24,589 bases of DNA from Circinella umbellata (GCA_025093555.1 JAIWNF010000146.1:1-24589); one strand, 5' to 3'. Counted from the first letter of the stretch, positions 1 through 8,985 are shown. The notes: generated by a model not told the origin, from the sequence alone. A program made the numbers and translations.

Positions 1-440
1 TGAATAACTTTGATACAGCGGTTCCGCAGATCGATACTGATCCCACTCCACCACAAAAACAAACAACGGATATTGAAACAGAAATCACAACAGAACCCGA
101 TCTTAACAACAGAAGTGAGGGGACCTTAAGCGGACTAGAAGATTATCAACAGTTAATGACAGGACTAAAACTATCTCCATACACCCAATCATTAATACAA
201 GGACTGGTTGGGTATGAAATATACCGACTAAACATCAAGAAAAACCGAGAAGAAGTCATAAAAAATATAGCAAATGAGATTGCCAGTTCTGACAATTTGA
301 GTAAATTTATTAAAGGGAAATTTACAAAAGGAACAAAACAAATACTAGAAACTAATGGAGTTCTATCCGAAGAGCTGTTGAACCCCGAGAATCAATTTAG
401 ACGGAAATTGGCACAAGAACTCAAGAGAAAGCTTAAATAA
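1..440 (+). CDS. Unknown gene A, 3' part (5' end outside window)
   Basis: The frame is open from base 3 to a TAA at 438-440 (145 codons), so the true start is probably upstream; the first internal ATG is at 156. The N-terminal third is polar and Pro/Thr/Asp/Glu-rich, probably disordered. The C-terminal ~90 residues are Lys/Glu-rich and likely helical, ending in a basic tail (ELKRKLK). I recognise no domain. The protein aligns nearly without gaps to the broken ORF at 8244-8626: shared YE...LNIK, then a conserved spacing to an IL...N block and a terminal F-R. The two therefore look like members of one repeated family. It lies upstream of gene B on the same strand, and both precede a probable LTR, so it could be element cargo rather than a host gene. 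Being a real coding sequence is moderately supported; its function is unknown. Confidence 0.5.
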   Translation, partial: NNFDTAVPQIDTDPTPPQKQTTDIETEITTEPDLNNRSEGTLSGLEDYQQLMTGLKLSPYTQSLIQGLVGYEIYRLNIKKNREEVIKNIANEIASSDNLSKFIKGKFTKGTKQILETNGVLSEELLNPENQFRRKLAQELKRKLK

Positions 441-716
441 ATCAGTGATTTATTAATCAACTCAAATTATAAAAATATTATTTTTTTTAACTCAAGCCCA
501 TCTTTGTACTTAAAATTAGTCAAAAAAAAATAAAAATAAAAAAAAAAAATAAAGTAAAAATAAAAAAGTTTTCAAAAAAGTGCGACATAACTCATTTATC
601 AATGAACCTTACTTATCCACCACGGTAGTAACACACTACTGCTGCGCAAATTTAAAAAAAAAAAAAAAAAAGAAAAAAAAAGGGGGAGTCGCCAAACCTT
701 TATTATCACACTTAGG
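441..716. other. Intergenic AT-rich stretch with A-rich and purine tracts
   Basis: No gene is seen. The stretch holds long A-rich runs (about 479-570) and an uninterrupted A/G tract at about 654-687 ending in GGGGGA. Such a tract resembles a retroelement polypurine tract, but no TG LTR start follows it. A minus-strand reading frame here is only the poly-A shadow. Confidence 0.6.
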
Positions 717-905
717 GGAAAACTGGAACTCTTCCAGATACCCTTGAAACTCTTCCAGATACCATTGGAACTACATACGAAATTCATATAACACAAACAG
801 CAAGGAGCTGGAGTTAATCGAAAATCATATAAAAAGGACCTTCATCTGACGACTCAAAAACGATCATTCTACCTCGCATTAGTTTTATTTATTTATTTAT
901 TTATT
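717..905 (+). promoter_or_regulatory. Probable promoter of gene B: duplicated 21-bp unit, TATA box, TTTA repeat leader
   Basis: ACTCTTCCAGATACC occurs exactly at 728-742 and 749-763, giving two 21-bp units. A TATAAAAA box lies at 828-835 and the candidate ATG at 906. The leader just before the ATG contains about five TTTA repeats (884-904). The arrangement of short tandem units with CTGGAACT, then a TATAAAAAGG box, then a pyrimidine-rich leader, mirrors the U3 part of the LTR at 1509-2066. This region may therefore be a diverged relative of that LTR promoter. Confidence 0.45.
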
Positions 906-1496
906 ATGAATCATTCTACTCCTACATCTTCAAATTATTCGAACGATAACTCTCAGTCTGAATCACTTAGTAAAATAAGTGAACTTGATTACCCAGAACA
1001 ATTCATTGGATAGAATCAAAATAAACAAGAACAGTATTCCCAGCCACAAATTTGGAACCAAGAAAGAAAGAAAGTTGTTCCCGAATTAACAGTACAACAT
1101 AACGGTAATACTCTTTACCAAGTCTACGATCCCGATTTCATACCTCCCTTGAAATTCACCGAAACCAATGAGCTCAATAATGAAGGCGGGTTATATTTTG
1201 ATCTCGTAAATGAGATAGTAAACCAGAAAATGATGCAATTAAAGTTAGAGCAGAATATCAACAAGGCAAGAAAGTTCTTGGCAAATCGCATTGCCTACAG
1301 AATACTACCACTACTGTGGAAACAGAAGGACGAACAAGAACGTATGGAGCTTATTCGAAATTATATACTCATTTATATCCATGACACGTATCTTGCTGGA
1401 GATAACGAACTACATATTCTTATTAACCAATATTATAATAATCTCCTTGCAGCTGGCTTTTCCCATATACTTCCTTCACGAGACGTGAATTTTTAA
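906..1496 (+). pseudogene. Unknown gene B with one in-frame TAG
   Basis: From the ATG at 906 the frame runs to TAA at 1494-1496 (197 codons including the stop), broken only by TAG at 1011-1013 (codon 36). The protein before the stop is Ser/Asn/Asp-rich; after it the sequence is Gln-rich, then forms a well-behaved helical domain of about 115 residues with many Leu/Ile/Lys and a WKQKDEQERM segment. Continuity of coding character across the TAG suggests either a recent nonsense mutation (a Gln codon fits the Gln-rich context) or stop readthrough; the sequence cannot separate these. No domain is recognised, and I see no clear similarity to gene A. It sits between a TATA promoter and a probable LTR beginning 12 bp downstream, so it may be the last gene inside a retroelement-like unit. 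Confidence 0.5.
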
Positions 1497-1508
1497 AGCC
1501 CCGGGATC

Positions 1509-2066
1509 TGTTACCCCTCCTTTCGTCTTTCCCCTCTCTATTTTTTTTTTTATTTTAATTTATTTTATCATCATTATTATTATTATTATTATCTTTACAA
1601 TCAGTACCGTCAGTCTATTTCATTATTTCTACAACATTATAAATATTTTTATTTAATAAATACAAGAAGTTTTACAGTCAATAATAATTTTCACTTTTAT
1701 CCAATAAGAATTAACTATACGTACCTGGAACTTGATTCGATTTTACCTGGAACTGTATTCACTTTCACCTGGAACAAGATTCGAATTAAGGAGTTAGATA
1801 GTCAAATAATTAGTATAAAAAGGATAGTTTCTTCCTTCCACAACTATTAACTATTAGTTCACTCTCTTTCATTTTTATTGAAATAAACTCTTTTCCCGAC
1901 TATTTTGATCGGTTGAATTTGCTGGTTATAAAACCGCCCTTTTATTTATTTTTCTTTTTATTGAATAAGTTATTGATATAACTTCCCTTATTCCTTGAGT
2001 CTTTTACTCGGAATTTCTTATATTTTCTTTTTATTTTATTAATTACGATCCGAACGGGACGTAACA
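1509..2066 (+). repeat. Probable LTR (3' LTR or solo), 558 bp
   Basis: The segment begins TGTTAC and ends GTAACA, a perfect 6-bp terminal inverted repeat of the TG...CA type. Inside lie three 22-bp tandem units (1723-1788), a TATAAAAA box (1814-1821), an AATAAA-like signal (about 1880-1890) and a T-rich U5-like part ending in CGGGACGTAACA, in the order U3-R-U5. The flanks do not show a target-site duplication (GGATC before, ATATA after). That fits a 3' LTR whose internal side is to the left, or a rearranged copy. No gag or pol lies to the left in the window. The matching 5' LTR would be outside the window. Confidence 0.5.
1723..1788 (+). repeat. Three 22-bp tandem repeats in the U3-like region
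   Basis: Units at 1723-1744, 1745-1766 and 1767-1788 each begin ACCTGGAAC and share ATTC at unit position 13. They lie 26 bp upstream of the TATA box, a typical place for enhancer repeats in an LTR. Confidence 0.8.
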
Positions 2067-2071
2067 ATATA

Positions 2072-2345
2072 TCTCAATGAAAATTCATGAAAGACTTTGA
2101 TTATGTGATACTCTGTGAAAGTCCATGAAAAGACATAAACAGTGAATTCATGATTTACATGAAAAGCTATGAACATACATAGATATATGAAGTTGCATGA
2201 TGATCTATGAAACAACTGACATTACAGCATTATGACCATCTATGACTTGTCATGAAAATCCATGAAAATGTGAATATCCATAAAAATGTGTACATTAACC
2301 TTAAAAACGTAAGTTATGAAAAGCTATGAAAATTCGTAAATATTC
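2072..2345. repeat. Left-end subterminal repeat array
   Basis: There are about ten imperfect copies of a motif like ATGAAAATCCATGAA, for example at 2077-2090, 2117-2130, 2160-2172 and 2251-2268, most in the same orientation. The spacing is irregular, so this is not a simple tandem repeat or a CRISPR. The same motif recurs at 8101-8238. Confidence 0.75.
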
Positions 2346-2485
2346 AGCATAAACTTTATCCAACAAGAACTACACCTGAATCACAATGAACTATGTGATC
2401 TTTTAAAAATAAAAGAAATTAACAATAAAAACAGAACGTATTGGATAAAGAGTATAAAGCACAGTATTTTATTTTTAGATAAAGC

Positions 2486-5400
2486 TTAGATTAAATGAGT
2501 TTTTCCCAACTTCAACTTGTTAGGAACAAATCCAACAATCGGGTAATAATATCGACCATCATGTTCAGCAGATGGAATGTATGCACAATGTCCTTCAATA
2601 TCTTGAACATGTGTGACATATAGTCGACCATTATGTGACTGATGTGATTGTGGCCCATATGCAACTCCAGCCTCATTCACTTGTAAATTGGTATAGATTT
2701 TGACAAGACATAGAATATGCTCATAATCATCTGAACCACAAAAAGTTAAAAAAAAAGGCATTGTTAGTAAAAAAGTTACTTACCTCCCCTACCTTACTTA
2801 TAATATAACCAATGTATGTTATTACTGTATTTATGAGAAAAAAACATCAATAGTTCACCATGAAATGACCCCCATTCCAATTGTGCTGTGTGAGAAGATT
2901 GCCGCGCATAAACATCGTATACCAATGAAAGTTGGACAAAATTGCGGATACGCGCGTTCTTTGGCTCCTTGTTGATTTCGCTACTAAATATATTGCCTTG
3001 AATATACAACACAGTTCCAACTATGATCTCATCGCTAATATGTCCTTGCTCATGAGGATATTTTCATGCCCAGTAATTTTGTACAAGATTCTTAAGATTC
3101 CAACGATTATAACTGTCGAGAAGTGATTGATGAACATTAAATATCTGTATTTCATCCGATCCATTACCAACTTGAAAGATTCTATCATCACTGAGTGCTT
3201 GATTAGATTCGGATCCATCATCTTCATTTGTCATCGTCATAGCAGCAAGGTCAATTTTTTCTAGGTCACGATAGGCTGCCAGCATAACCATTTGATTTTG
3301 TGCATTCTGTGCGATGGCTGATTTAGACTTTATCCTACGACCAAGCAATCCCACAGTTCGTTCCATACATCTTGCGCTGTATGCCCGCAAAGGTCCCATT
3401 TTTTTGATCGTTGTCGTCAAGTGTTTGCATATATAGTGTATGTTGGCAGTATATATATTATGAGGCATATTCAAATAGACAAAGCTGTGCCAAGTAGCAG
3501 CACACCTATAATAAGCCAGAACGCGATTAATAATGCTTGACATTATAAAAACTTACATTTTTATATTCCAGGTATGCTACGTTACCTCTCCATTACTTCG
3601 ATGTCTTCATTATCGATTTCCCATTTGAGTCCAAGGCTACAAACAGTAATAATTGATATAAATGCTGTAATCGCTTCATCGCTACATGAATCGAGTTTGA
3701 CAAATGATTCTAAAAGAAGGGTAGGTCCTATATATAGTAGCATGTCAATATAATCTACTGCTCTTGCTTGATTAGGTCTGGTGAATACATCTACAGAATT
3801 ATCTTGTTAATTATCCCTCAATTATCTGTCAAAGACTTCCATCATAGCGATTGCTAACTTTTTTAATCCACATACCTGTAAATTTTCCTTCAAATACTGG
3901 GGGGAAAAGATTTGCTGCATGTGTTATGGAATTGATAATTTTTCTAATCGTTGTACCGCTAAGGGAGAACACTGTTCCACTTTCACTCTTGGTTAATTTA
4001 TATAGATGGGGAGCCGTGTTACAACCAATTGCATGCATTTCATCAATAGGATGGAAAAAGGGTGCATGATAGGTATAAAGTTGAACAAAAGGTATTCGTC
4101 CACGTATACCAAGGCCCTATTAATTATCAAGTTGAGAATACATTCGAAATTTTTATTAATAAGAAAATAAGTCCATCGTTTTGATGATTCACTTAGTATT
4201 TCATGCTTACCCCTTTTGCAAACTGTATATGATCACGAATGGGATCATCTGTATCAAGGCTTCCAGGAAAATATCGACCATAACCCCTCCCTCCCATACT
4301 TTGTAACCTAGTTGTTTTTATAATACATATACGACATCCATATATAGCCATGTGGCCCTCGTGGTTACATAGTGTTGCTGCTGCAGGGATGTCTCCGGTT
4401 GCAAATAGAAGATGTGCTGTAGCATTGATTATTTCATCATCTGTTCCAATCACTTGCATCCCGATTGACTGCAAAGACATAAGCTCATCCATCAGAGGAC
4501 GTAAAAAAGAATATACATTATGATGTTTGATAGTTCCAGGAATCACGGCAATCTGTAACATGTTATAGTCCAGGTATCTTTGGTTTATAATATATAGATA
4601 GTAAATCAGATAGAAATATACTTGAGATATACGAATTAATTTTTTATATTGTAGGGATCCTATTCTTTATTACCTTTCCATGGGTGGGAAGTTTAATATA
4701 GTCATGTGAATCAACGTTAAAGAAATATTACAGCGACGAAAAGGTTTAAAGCTGTCCATATAAAGACCTTTCAAGTGGCACTGTTAAGTGTTCAAGAGGT
4801 GTGTTTTCCATACTACTGTATAAAAAAATGTAGTTCATATTTTTACATACCTAATGCAATATCATGTTTTTCTGTAAACAAATAATGTTGCCATTTCCAT
4901 GCTTCTCCATCAAATATATCCTCAAATGGTTTGCTTGCATCCTTTGCTTGACGGTTGGATAAATCCATAAACTTTTCTCTTGTATAAGGCCGTGCAAGGA
5001 TTAACGACAACTGTTCTTGCAAAGGGAGATATTTCATAGTTGCACGGGCTTTTTTTGGTCCATTATTGGCCGATATGACTTCATATCGCGGTTCTTGACA
5101 CTCACAACATATAACATCCGAGTAATCCATAAACACCATACAACCTTTTACACAGACATCATATATTCGTGGTTTGACAGGGAACATATCAAGAGCTTGT
5201 GTCTCAATTAGATACGGTGAAAGTAAAGAATCATGCACTACATATTTTGTGATGGAGAAATCAATATTATACATCAAAGCATAAACTTATTCTAAATTAC
5301 AATGGCATAAACAGAAGAATTGATATTCCAGATCGTAAAAATACATACCCAAATTTGATTCCCCAAGCAGATTATTAAAAAACTTGACGAGTTCTCGATG

Positions 5401-5941
5401 CGCTTCTTGTAATATTATTTGATTTTATAATCTTGTAAAGCTTCACGCTTTGCTTCAGTGCTCTAGTTAAAGATGCTATAGGTTTTACAATTTTAAATAC
5501 GCGTCGATCTGATGAAGACACTGATCGCTGTATCTGTCCTTGTTGGTCGGACACTTCCTAGAGATATGATGCATCGCCATGGTCGATGGTATCAGTGTTA
5601 TTGAAATAAGTTTCAAAGTGCTCATCTTCAGATAATATTGATTCATCATCTGAAGCATCACTGGGAATATATTCAAAATGATTTTCATTAAAATTTTCTT
5701 CATTATCTGACTATCCATCTTGTGATGTTTGATCCAGATCACCGTAATCGTACTCTGTGTTGTCTTCCCACTGATCGTACTCAAGCAATGCAGGTTGTAG
5801 TTGTGACGCGTCGTTAGTACGTTCATATGTCGTTTGCGTGTCATTTGAAACTGTTGCGCGCAGCTGTTCATAGCATCGCCTTTTGTGTTCTCGATAATCA
5901 CGATCAGGAACTAATTGATCGCAAAGTTCACAATCTTTCAT
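2486..5941 (-). pseudogene. CMC (Plavaka/TNP2-like) transposase, degraded
   Basis: The N-terminus (from the ATG at 5941) has a CxxC...H...C zinc-finger-like motif and an acidic linker. It is interrupted by TAG at 5713-5711 and 5560-5558 and by frame breaks near 5470 and 5425. From 5277 the frame can be followed with consistent phases: exons ~5277-4851, 4767-4674, 4577-4211, 4116-3876, 3790-3586 (or from 3802), 3505-2826 and 2730-2486, with introns of 80-95 bp. The motifs match the family: a CxxC...CxxC knuckle (CVKGC...CCEC), YMDSFKPF with the first catalytic Asp, FPPMER across an intron, IPGTIK, a GDIPA segment with a candidate second Asp, HPIDEMH, and an AYSARCMERTVGLLGR segment like the C-terminal domain of TNP2 proteins. 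A third stop (TGA, 3066-3064) follows NYWA. The product cannot be made without readthrough and frame repair. Confidence 0.8.
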
Positions 5942-6144
5942 TTAGAATCAAAGTACAGGTACAGTAATAGAAAAGAAAAGAGAAGAAAAGAGAAGAGAAG
6001 GGGATCAAAATAATAAATTCCTTTTGTGGAGACTTTATTATTATTATTTTTATTTCAAAACCCCCTTTCTTTTTGACACACCACTTTTAATACAAATAAA
6101 TAAGAAATAAATATTAAATTATACCACTTTCTCTTTTATAACCA
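5942..6144. promoter_or_regulatory. Divergent intergenic promoter region of the CMC element
   Basis: These 203 bp separate the head-to-head starts of the transposase (5941, minus) and the accessory gene (6145, plus). A purine tract (about 5968-6001) and ATT/TTA runs fill it. No clean TATA box can be assigned to either side. Shared regulation of the two genes is an inference from this geometry. Confidence 0.4.
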
Positions 6145-7837
6145 ATGGAGCGTATTCAAGAAGGAATTGAAAATTTAACTATGGCAGTAAATGCTATAAG
6201 CAATCAGCAACAACATATAACTGATCTACTTGTACAAAATGAAGTACAAACCACTGAGAGCAATGTTTCACCCACGATTATTGATCGACCTGAACCAACG
6301 ATTGACGATGCTGGAAAAAAAAATTATAAAATTTATGAAGAAGATATCAAGAGTTTGATCGATCTTGATGGCTCACTCCCTGTAAATCATGTCAATGCTA
6401 TTTTGCGCACCATCAGGACTTTACGACGAAATAGTGTTACAAAGATTAAATCAGATCTTGCACGTACTGAATATATTGATAAGTCATGGGAATCCATACC
6501 TTGGCATGAAAAGAAAGATGAAATAGCTTTATTTGAAAAACTAGTGAAGAATAAAACAGGAGTGGATCTCAGTGTCTGCGCTGGCAATTGGGCGACAAAC
6601 TATCTTCTTGCAACAACATGGAACAACAAGAACAGTGGAAAGAGACGTAAAGAGAGGTAGTTTTTTACGACTTTTTCGTTACCTTTTTTCTTTGCAGTTC
6701 TTTAACTAACTACTCTTTTTTTTTTCTTTTTTTTTTTTATAGAACTCAAAGAACAAATGAGAATGAAGCTCTGAATTCAAGTGAGGATCAAGGTACAAAT
6801 AACGAAAGAAATGAAGAAACAGGTCAGGAGAAACAAACAAATGTTCCAGGTAGTATTGTTCGCAGGTAAGTCTTTACAACTTCCACTTCCTCTTTAGAAT
6901 GCACGTTTGAAATGAAGCTTTTGTTGTAATACATATGGAGTACTCAAAACAGTGGTCCCAGTGGAGAACAACCAAACAATCAAGGCCCTGTATTACAAAG
7001 GTACGTTCTATGAATATCTTTTGTTATTGTTTGTCTATGTGTCTGTGAAACTAATTAAACTGATTATGCGAGTGAAAGCACACGTTCATCCATTATGGAT
7101 GTATCAACCTCACAAGATTATGTTATTTTCAAAATTTTCTTTTTACTTTTTTTTTTCTGGATTCACGGTTAAAGTAAAATATCTTTTATAATATATATAG
7201 GATTACTGAAACCACTGCTACTGCAACTACATTCGTAAACCAAGGCCAACCTGTGATCGAAAGGTACGTTTTTTTTATTGGTTAAGACACTAAAGTTGAT
7301 TATACCTTTCTATTGACTTAATACAAGACATCAGTCAAATGATATAGCTGTGTAATTTTTTTATAAAAGGAATATGTGAAAGGAGATAAAATGTTCATTA
7401 ATTCATTCGTTAACAATATCTTTTTATATAGAAGTCAAGCACGGGAAATATATGAAGGCCCAACACTCCAAGGGTAATTATGCACCTAATTTGTTTCTAT
7501 TGTTGATCATATTTACTCAGTTGAAATATTTTATTTTATTTTATATATATAGTGGTTTTGTATTAGAAACTACAGCGGATGACGGAGCAACTAGCCAAAT
7601 ATCAGAAACGTACGGATATTATCATTTTCATTGCTGCTTCTTATTTCTATTATGTTTTAACCGGTAAATTATTAATATGTATACTCTTTTTAAAATAGTG
7701 CACCTGCAAAACGACGACGATTAGGAGCTCGACGTGGTGTATCAAATGAATTGAATCGAGTTGATACTGGAAATCGGAATACAAAACGAAATAATAATCC
7801 ACCACAACGCAGCTCCCGTAGAAAAACAACTCAATAA
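6145..7837 (+). CDS. Intact seven-exon accessory gene of the CMC element (327 aa)
   Basis: Splice model: 6145-6656, 6743-6865, 6953-7000, 7201-7263, 7432-7473, 7553-7609 and 7699-7837; total 984 nt ending TAA. Every intron is GT-AG and falls after codon position 2, and the joined frame has no stop. Residues 1-45 look like a coiled coil (Gln/Asn/Ile/Leu). Residues ~60-165 form a compact domain with WESIPWHEKKDEI and VDLSVCAGNWATNYLL. Residues 170-280 are a polar linker encoded by short exons. The last ~46 residues are basic (KRRRLGARRG, ending RRKTTQ) and could bind DNA and act as a nuclear signal. No family is recognised. By position beside a TNP2-like transposase it may play a TnpA-like role, binding the subterminal motif arrays; this is a hypothesis. 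Exon boundaries are by-eye predictions. Confidence 0.7.
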
Positions 7838-8100
7838 TACCAAACTTTCGGTTAACAAGTTGCATATCAAATACCATACAGCACAAGAAAAATAATAGTG
7901 AAAATGCATGATTACCATCCTAAAAATAATATATTACCCTAAAATACAAATTGTAATAGCTTTTATTATCGACTTTAATGTAGTTTTAAATAGCAAATAT
8001 AAATAACAATAAAATAAAAGGTTGTAGGTTGAATAAACGTATATTGTAAACCCTGTAAAAAACGAAATACCATATGATCCAAATACTAAAAAGGCATAAA
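7838..8100. other. 3' flank of accessory gene
   Basis: AT-rich sequence between the accessory stop codon and the right-end repeat array. An AATAAA-like signal (about 8009-8016) could serve for polyadenylation. Nothing else is seen. Confidence 0.5.
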
Positions 8101-8240
8101 ACTCTATGAAGATCCATGAAATTTACCATGAGAATCCATGAAGATCTGTGATTATTCTAGGTTTATGAAGAACCATGAAATGCAAGCTTTCATAGACTTT
8201 CATTACACTATCATTCATGGATCTTCATAGATGTTCATCA
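8101..8240. repeat. Right-end subterminal repeat array with perfect 16-bp inverted repeat
   Basis: CTATGAAGATCCATGA at 8104-8119 is the exact reverse complement of TCATGGATCTTCATAG at 8215-8230. Further copies lie between (8131-8146, 8164-8178 in one orientation; 8190-8204 in the other). The motif is the same as at 2072-2345. Confidence 0.85.
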
Positions 8241-8243
8241 ATT

Positions 8244-8626
8244 ATAATAGATGGTTTTGCCGTGGTGTCAGTTCCAGCCGTAGCAACAGAAACTGAGCAA
8301 CTCAATATAATTAATGAGAAAGTTGCACAGCCAACCCAAGAATTCGAGAACCACCTGGCATTACCAATTGAAGTTATAAATGAATTCCAGCTTCTAGCAA
8401 TATACGAGGAGATACATTTAAATATAAAAGATCACAGAAGGAAGGCCGCAAAAGCATTAATTAATACCATAAAACAAGATAGTGCCCTTCAAGACCTTTG
8501 TTGCCACAATAACTGAAAAAGAGGCCTGGAAGCAATTCTTCGAGCAAATAACATTGATCCAAATATGATGTTGTTAAGAACGCCCTTCGAACGCGTATTT
8601 ACCAAAGAATGGCGCGAAAACCTATA
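8244..8626 (+). pseudogene. Relic of a gene A-like ORF, cut at its 5' end by the CMC element
   Basis: The frame is open from inside the transposon end to a TGA at 8514-8516. The same frame then continues with coding character to TAG at 8624-8626. Read through the TGA, it aligns to gene A (1-440). Both have a TE...LN segment, LxL, then YE...LNIK, a fixed spacing, an IL...N block and a closing F-R/EL region. From LNIK to the last Leu both have exactly 65 positions. About a third of residues match in the best stretch. The first ~9 codons of the open frame are transposon-end sequence, so the 5' part of the gene is missing. Function unknown. Confidence 0.5.
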
Positions 8627-8738
8627 GCTAAATACGTATATATTTAATTCACAAATGTATTTAAAAAAAATTCTATTATCTATTTGCTATTCTCTATATT
8701 TTTCCCATGAATATTTATTACAGTTACACAATTGGTAT

Positions 8739-8825
8739 GTCGCACTTCTGTCAAAGCTGCGACACATTTCTGTCAAAGCAATGACCCATTTTCACCACAG
8801 CAAGGACACATTAACGTCGAAGCTA
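8739..8825 (+). repeat. Degenerate 22-bp tandem repeat, four units
   Basis: Units at about 8739-8759, 8760-8781, 8782-8803 and 8804-8825 follow the pattern GACACATTTCTGTCAAAGCAA. The first two share TTCTGTCAAAGC exactly and the last two are diverged. It lies directly before the CGGAT block. Confidence 0.65.
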
Positions 8826-8835
8826 CGACTAGGGT

Positions 8836-8985
8836 TCTTCATCTCATCCGCTATCCGCTCATCCGATCCGCATCCGCATCCGCTCTTGCGGATGCGGATA
8901 GACATTTGCGGATGCGGATGCAGATGCAGATAGGTGTGGTATCCGATCCGACTATCCGATCTATCCGATCTATCCGCAAGTGTTC
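8836..8985. repeat. GC-rich CGGAT/ATCCG inverted-repeat block (possible hAT-type terminus or MITE)
   Basis: This island is much more GC-rich than its surroundings. It contains about a dozen CATCCG/TATCCG/GGATCGG units arranged as an imperfect palindrome: CCGCATCCGCATCCGC at about 8871-8886 faces GCGGATGCGGATA at 8888-8900. TAGGGTTCTTC at its left edge and TAGGTGTGGTATCCGATCC near 8931 resemble hAT termini, which often begin TAGGG/CAGGG and carry CGGAT subterminal repeats. No matching opposite end was found near the hAT pseudogene at 11465-13950. Confidence 0.55.

Larger units (their letters stand above)
2072..8243. mobile_element. Two-gene CMC-type DNA transposon (CACTA/Plavaka-like)
   Basis: A minus-strand transposase and a divergent plus-strand gene are bracketed by arrays of the same short motif, in inverted relation between the ends. 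Left-end bases 2106-2132 (containing TGAAAGTCCATGAAA) align with the reverse complement of 8185-8210 (TGAAAGTCTATGAAA). The outer boundaries are approximate (about 2072 and 8243). No convincing target duplication or CACTA terminus could be fixed at them. The left end abuts the probable LTR end; the right end abuts a gene A-like relic, which it seems to truncate. In plant En/Spm elements, known family knowledge, arrays of short subterminal repeats are bound by a second element protein. The present layout of transposase, second gene and subterminal motif arrays is analogous. Confidence 0.65.

Noticed and set aside
599..796. Minus-strand 65-codon frame
   Set aside because: It is mostly poly-Phe/Ser translation of the poly-A and purine tracts, with no coding character.
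1011..1013. TAG reassigned to a sense codon in this genome
   Set aside because: The MULE frame ends naturally at TAG, and TGA and TAA also interrupt genes here, so decay explains the data better.
2072..2345. CRISPR-like repeat array
   Set aside because: Motif copies are short, variable, irregularly spaced and partly inverted, and they lie at transposon ends.
3021..3227. Frames antisense to, or in other frames of, the transposase
   Set aside because: Shadows of the transposase exons, which have motif support in their own frame.
8204..8208. CACTA terminus of the CMC element
   Set aside because: CACTA occurs once inside the right-end array, in the wrong orientation for a right terminus, with no partner at the left end.
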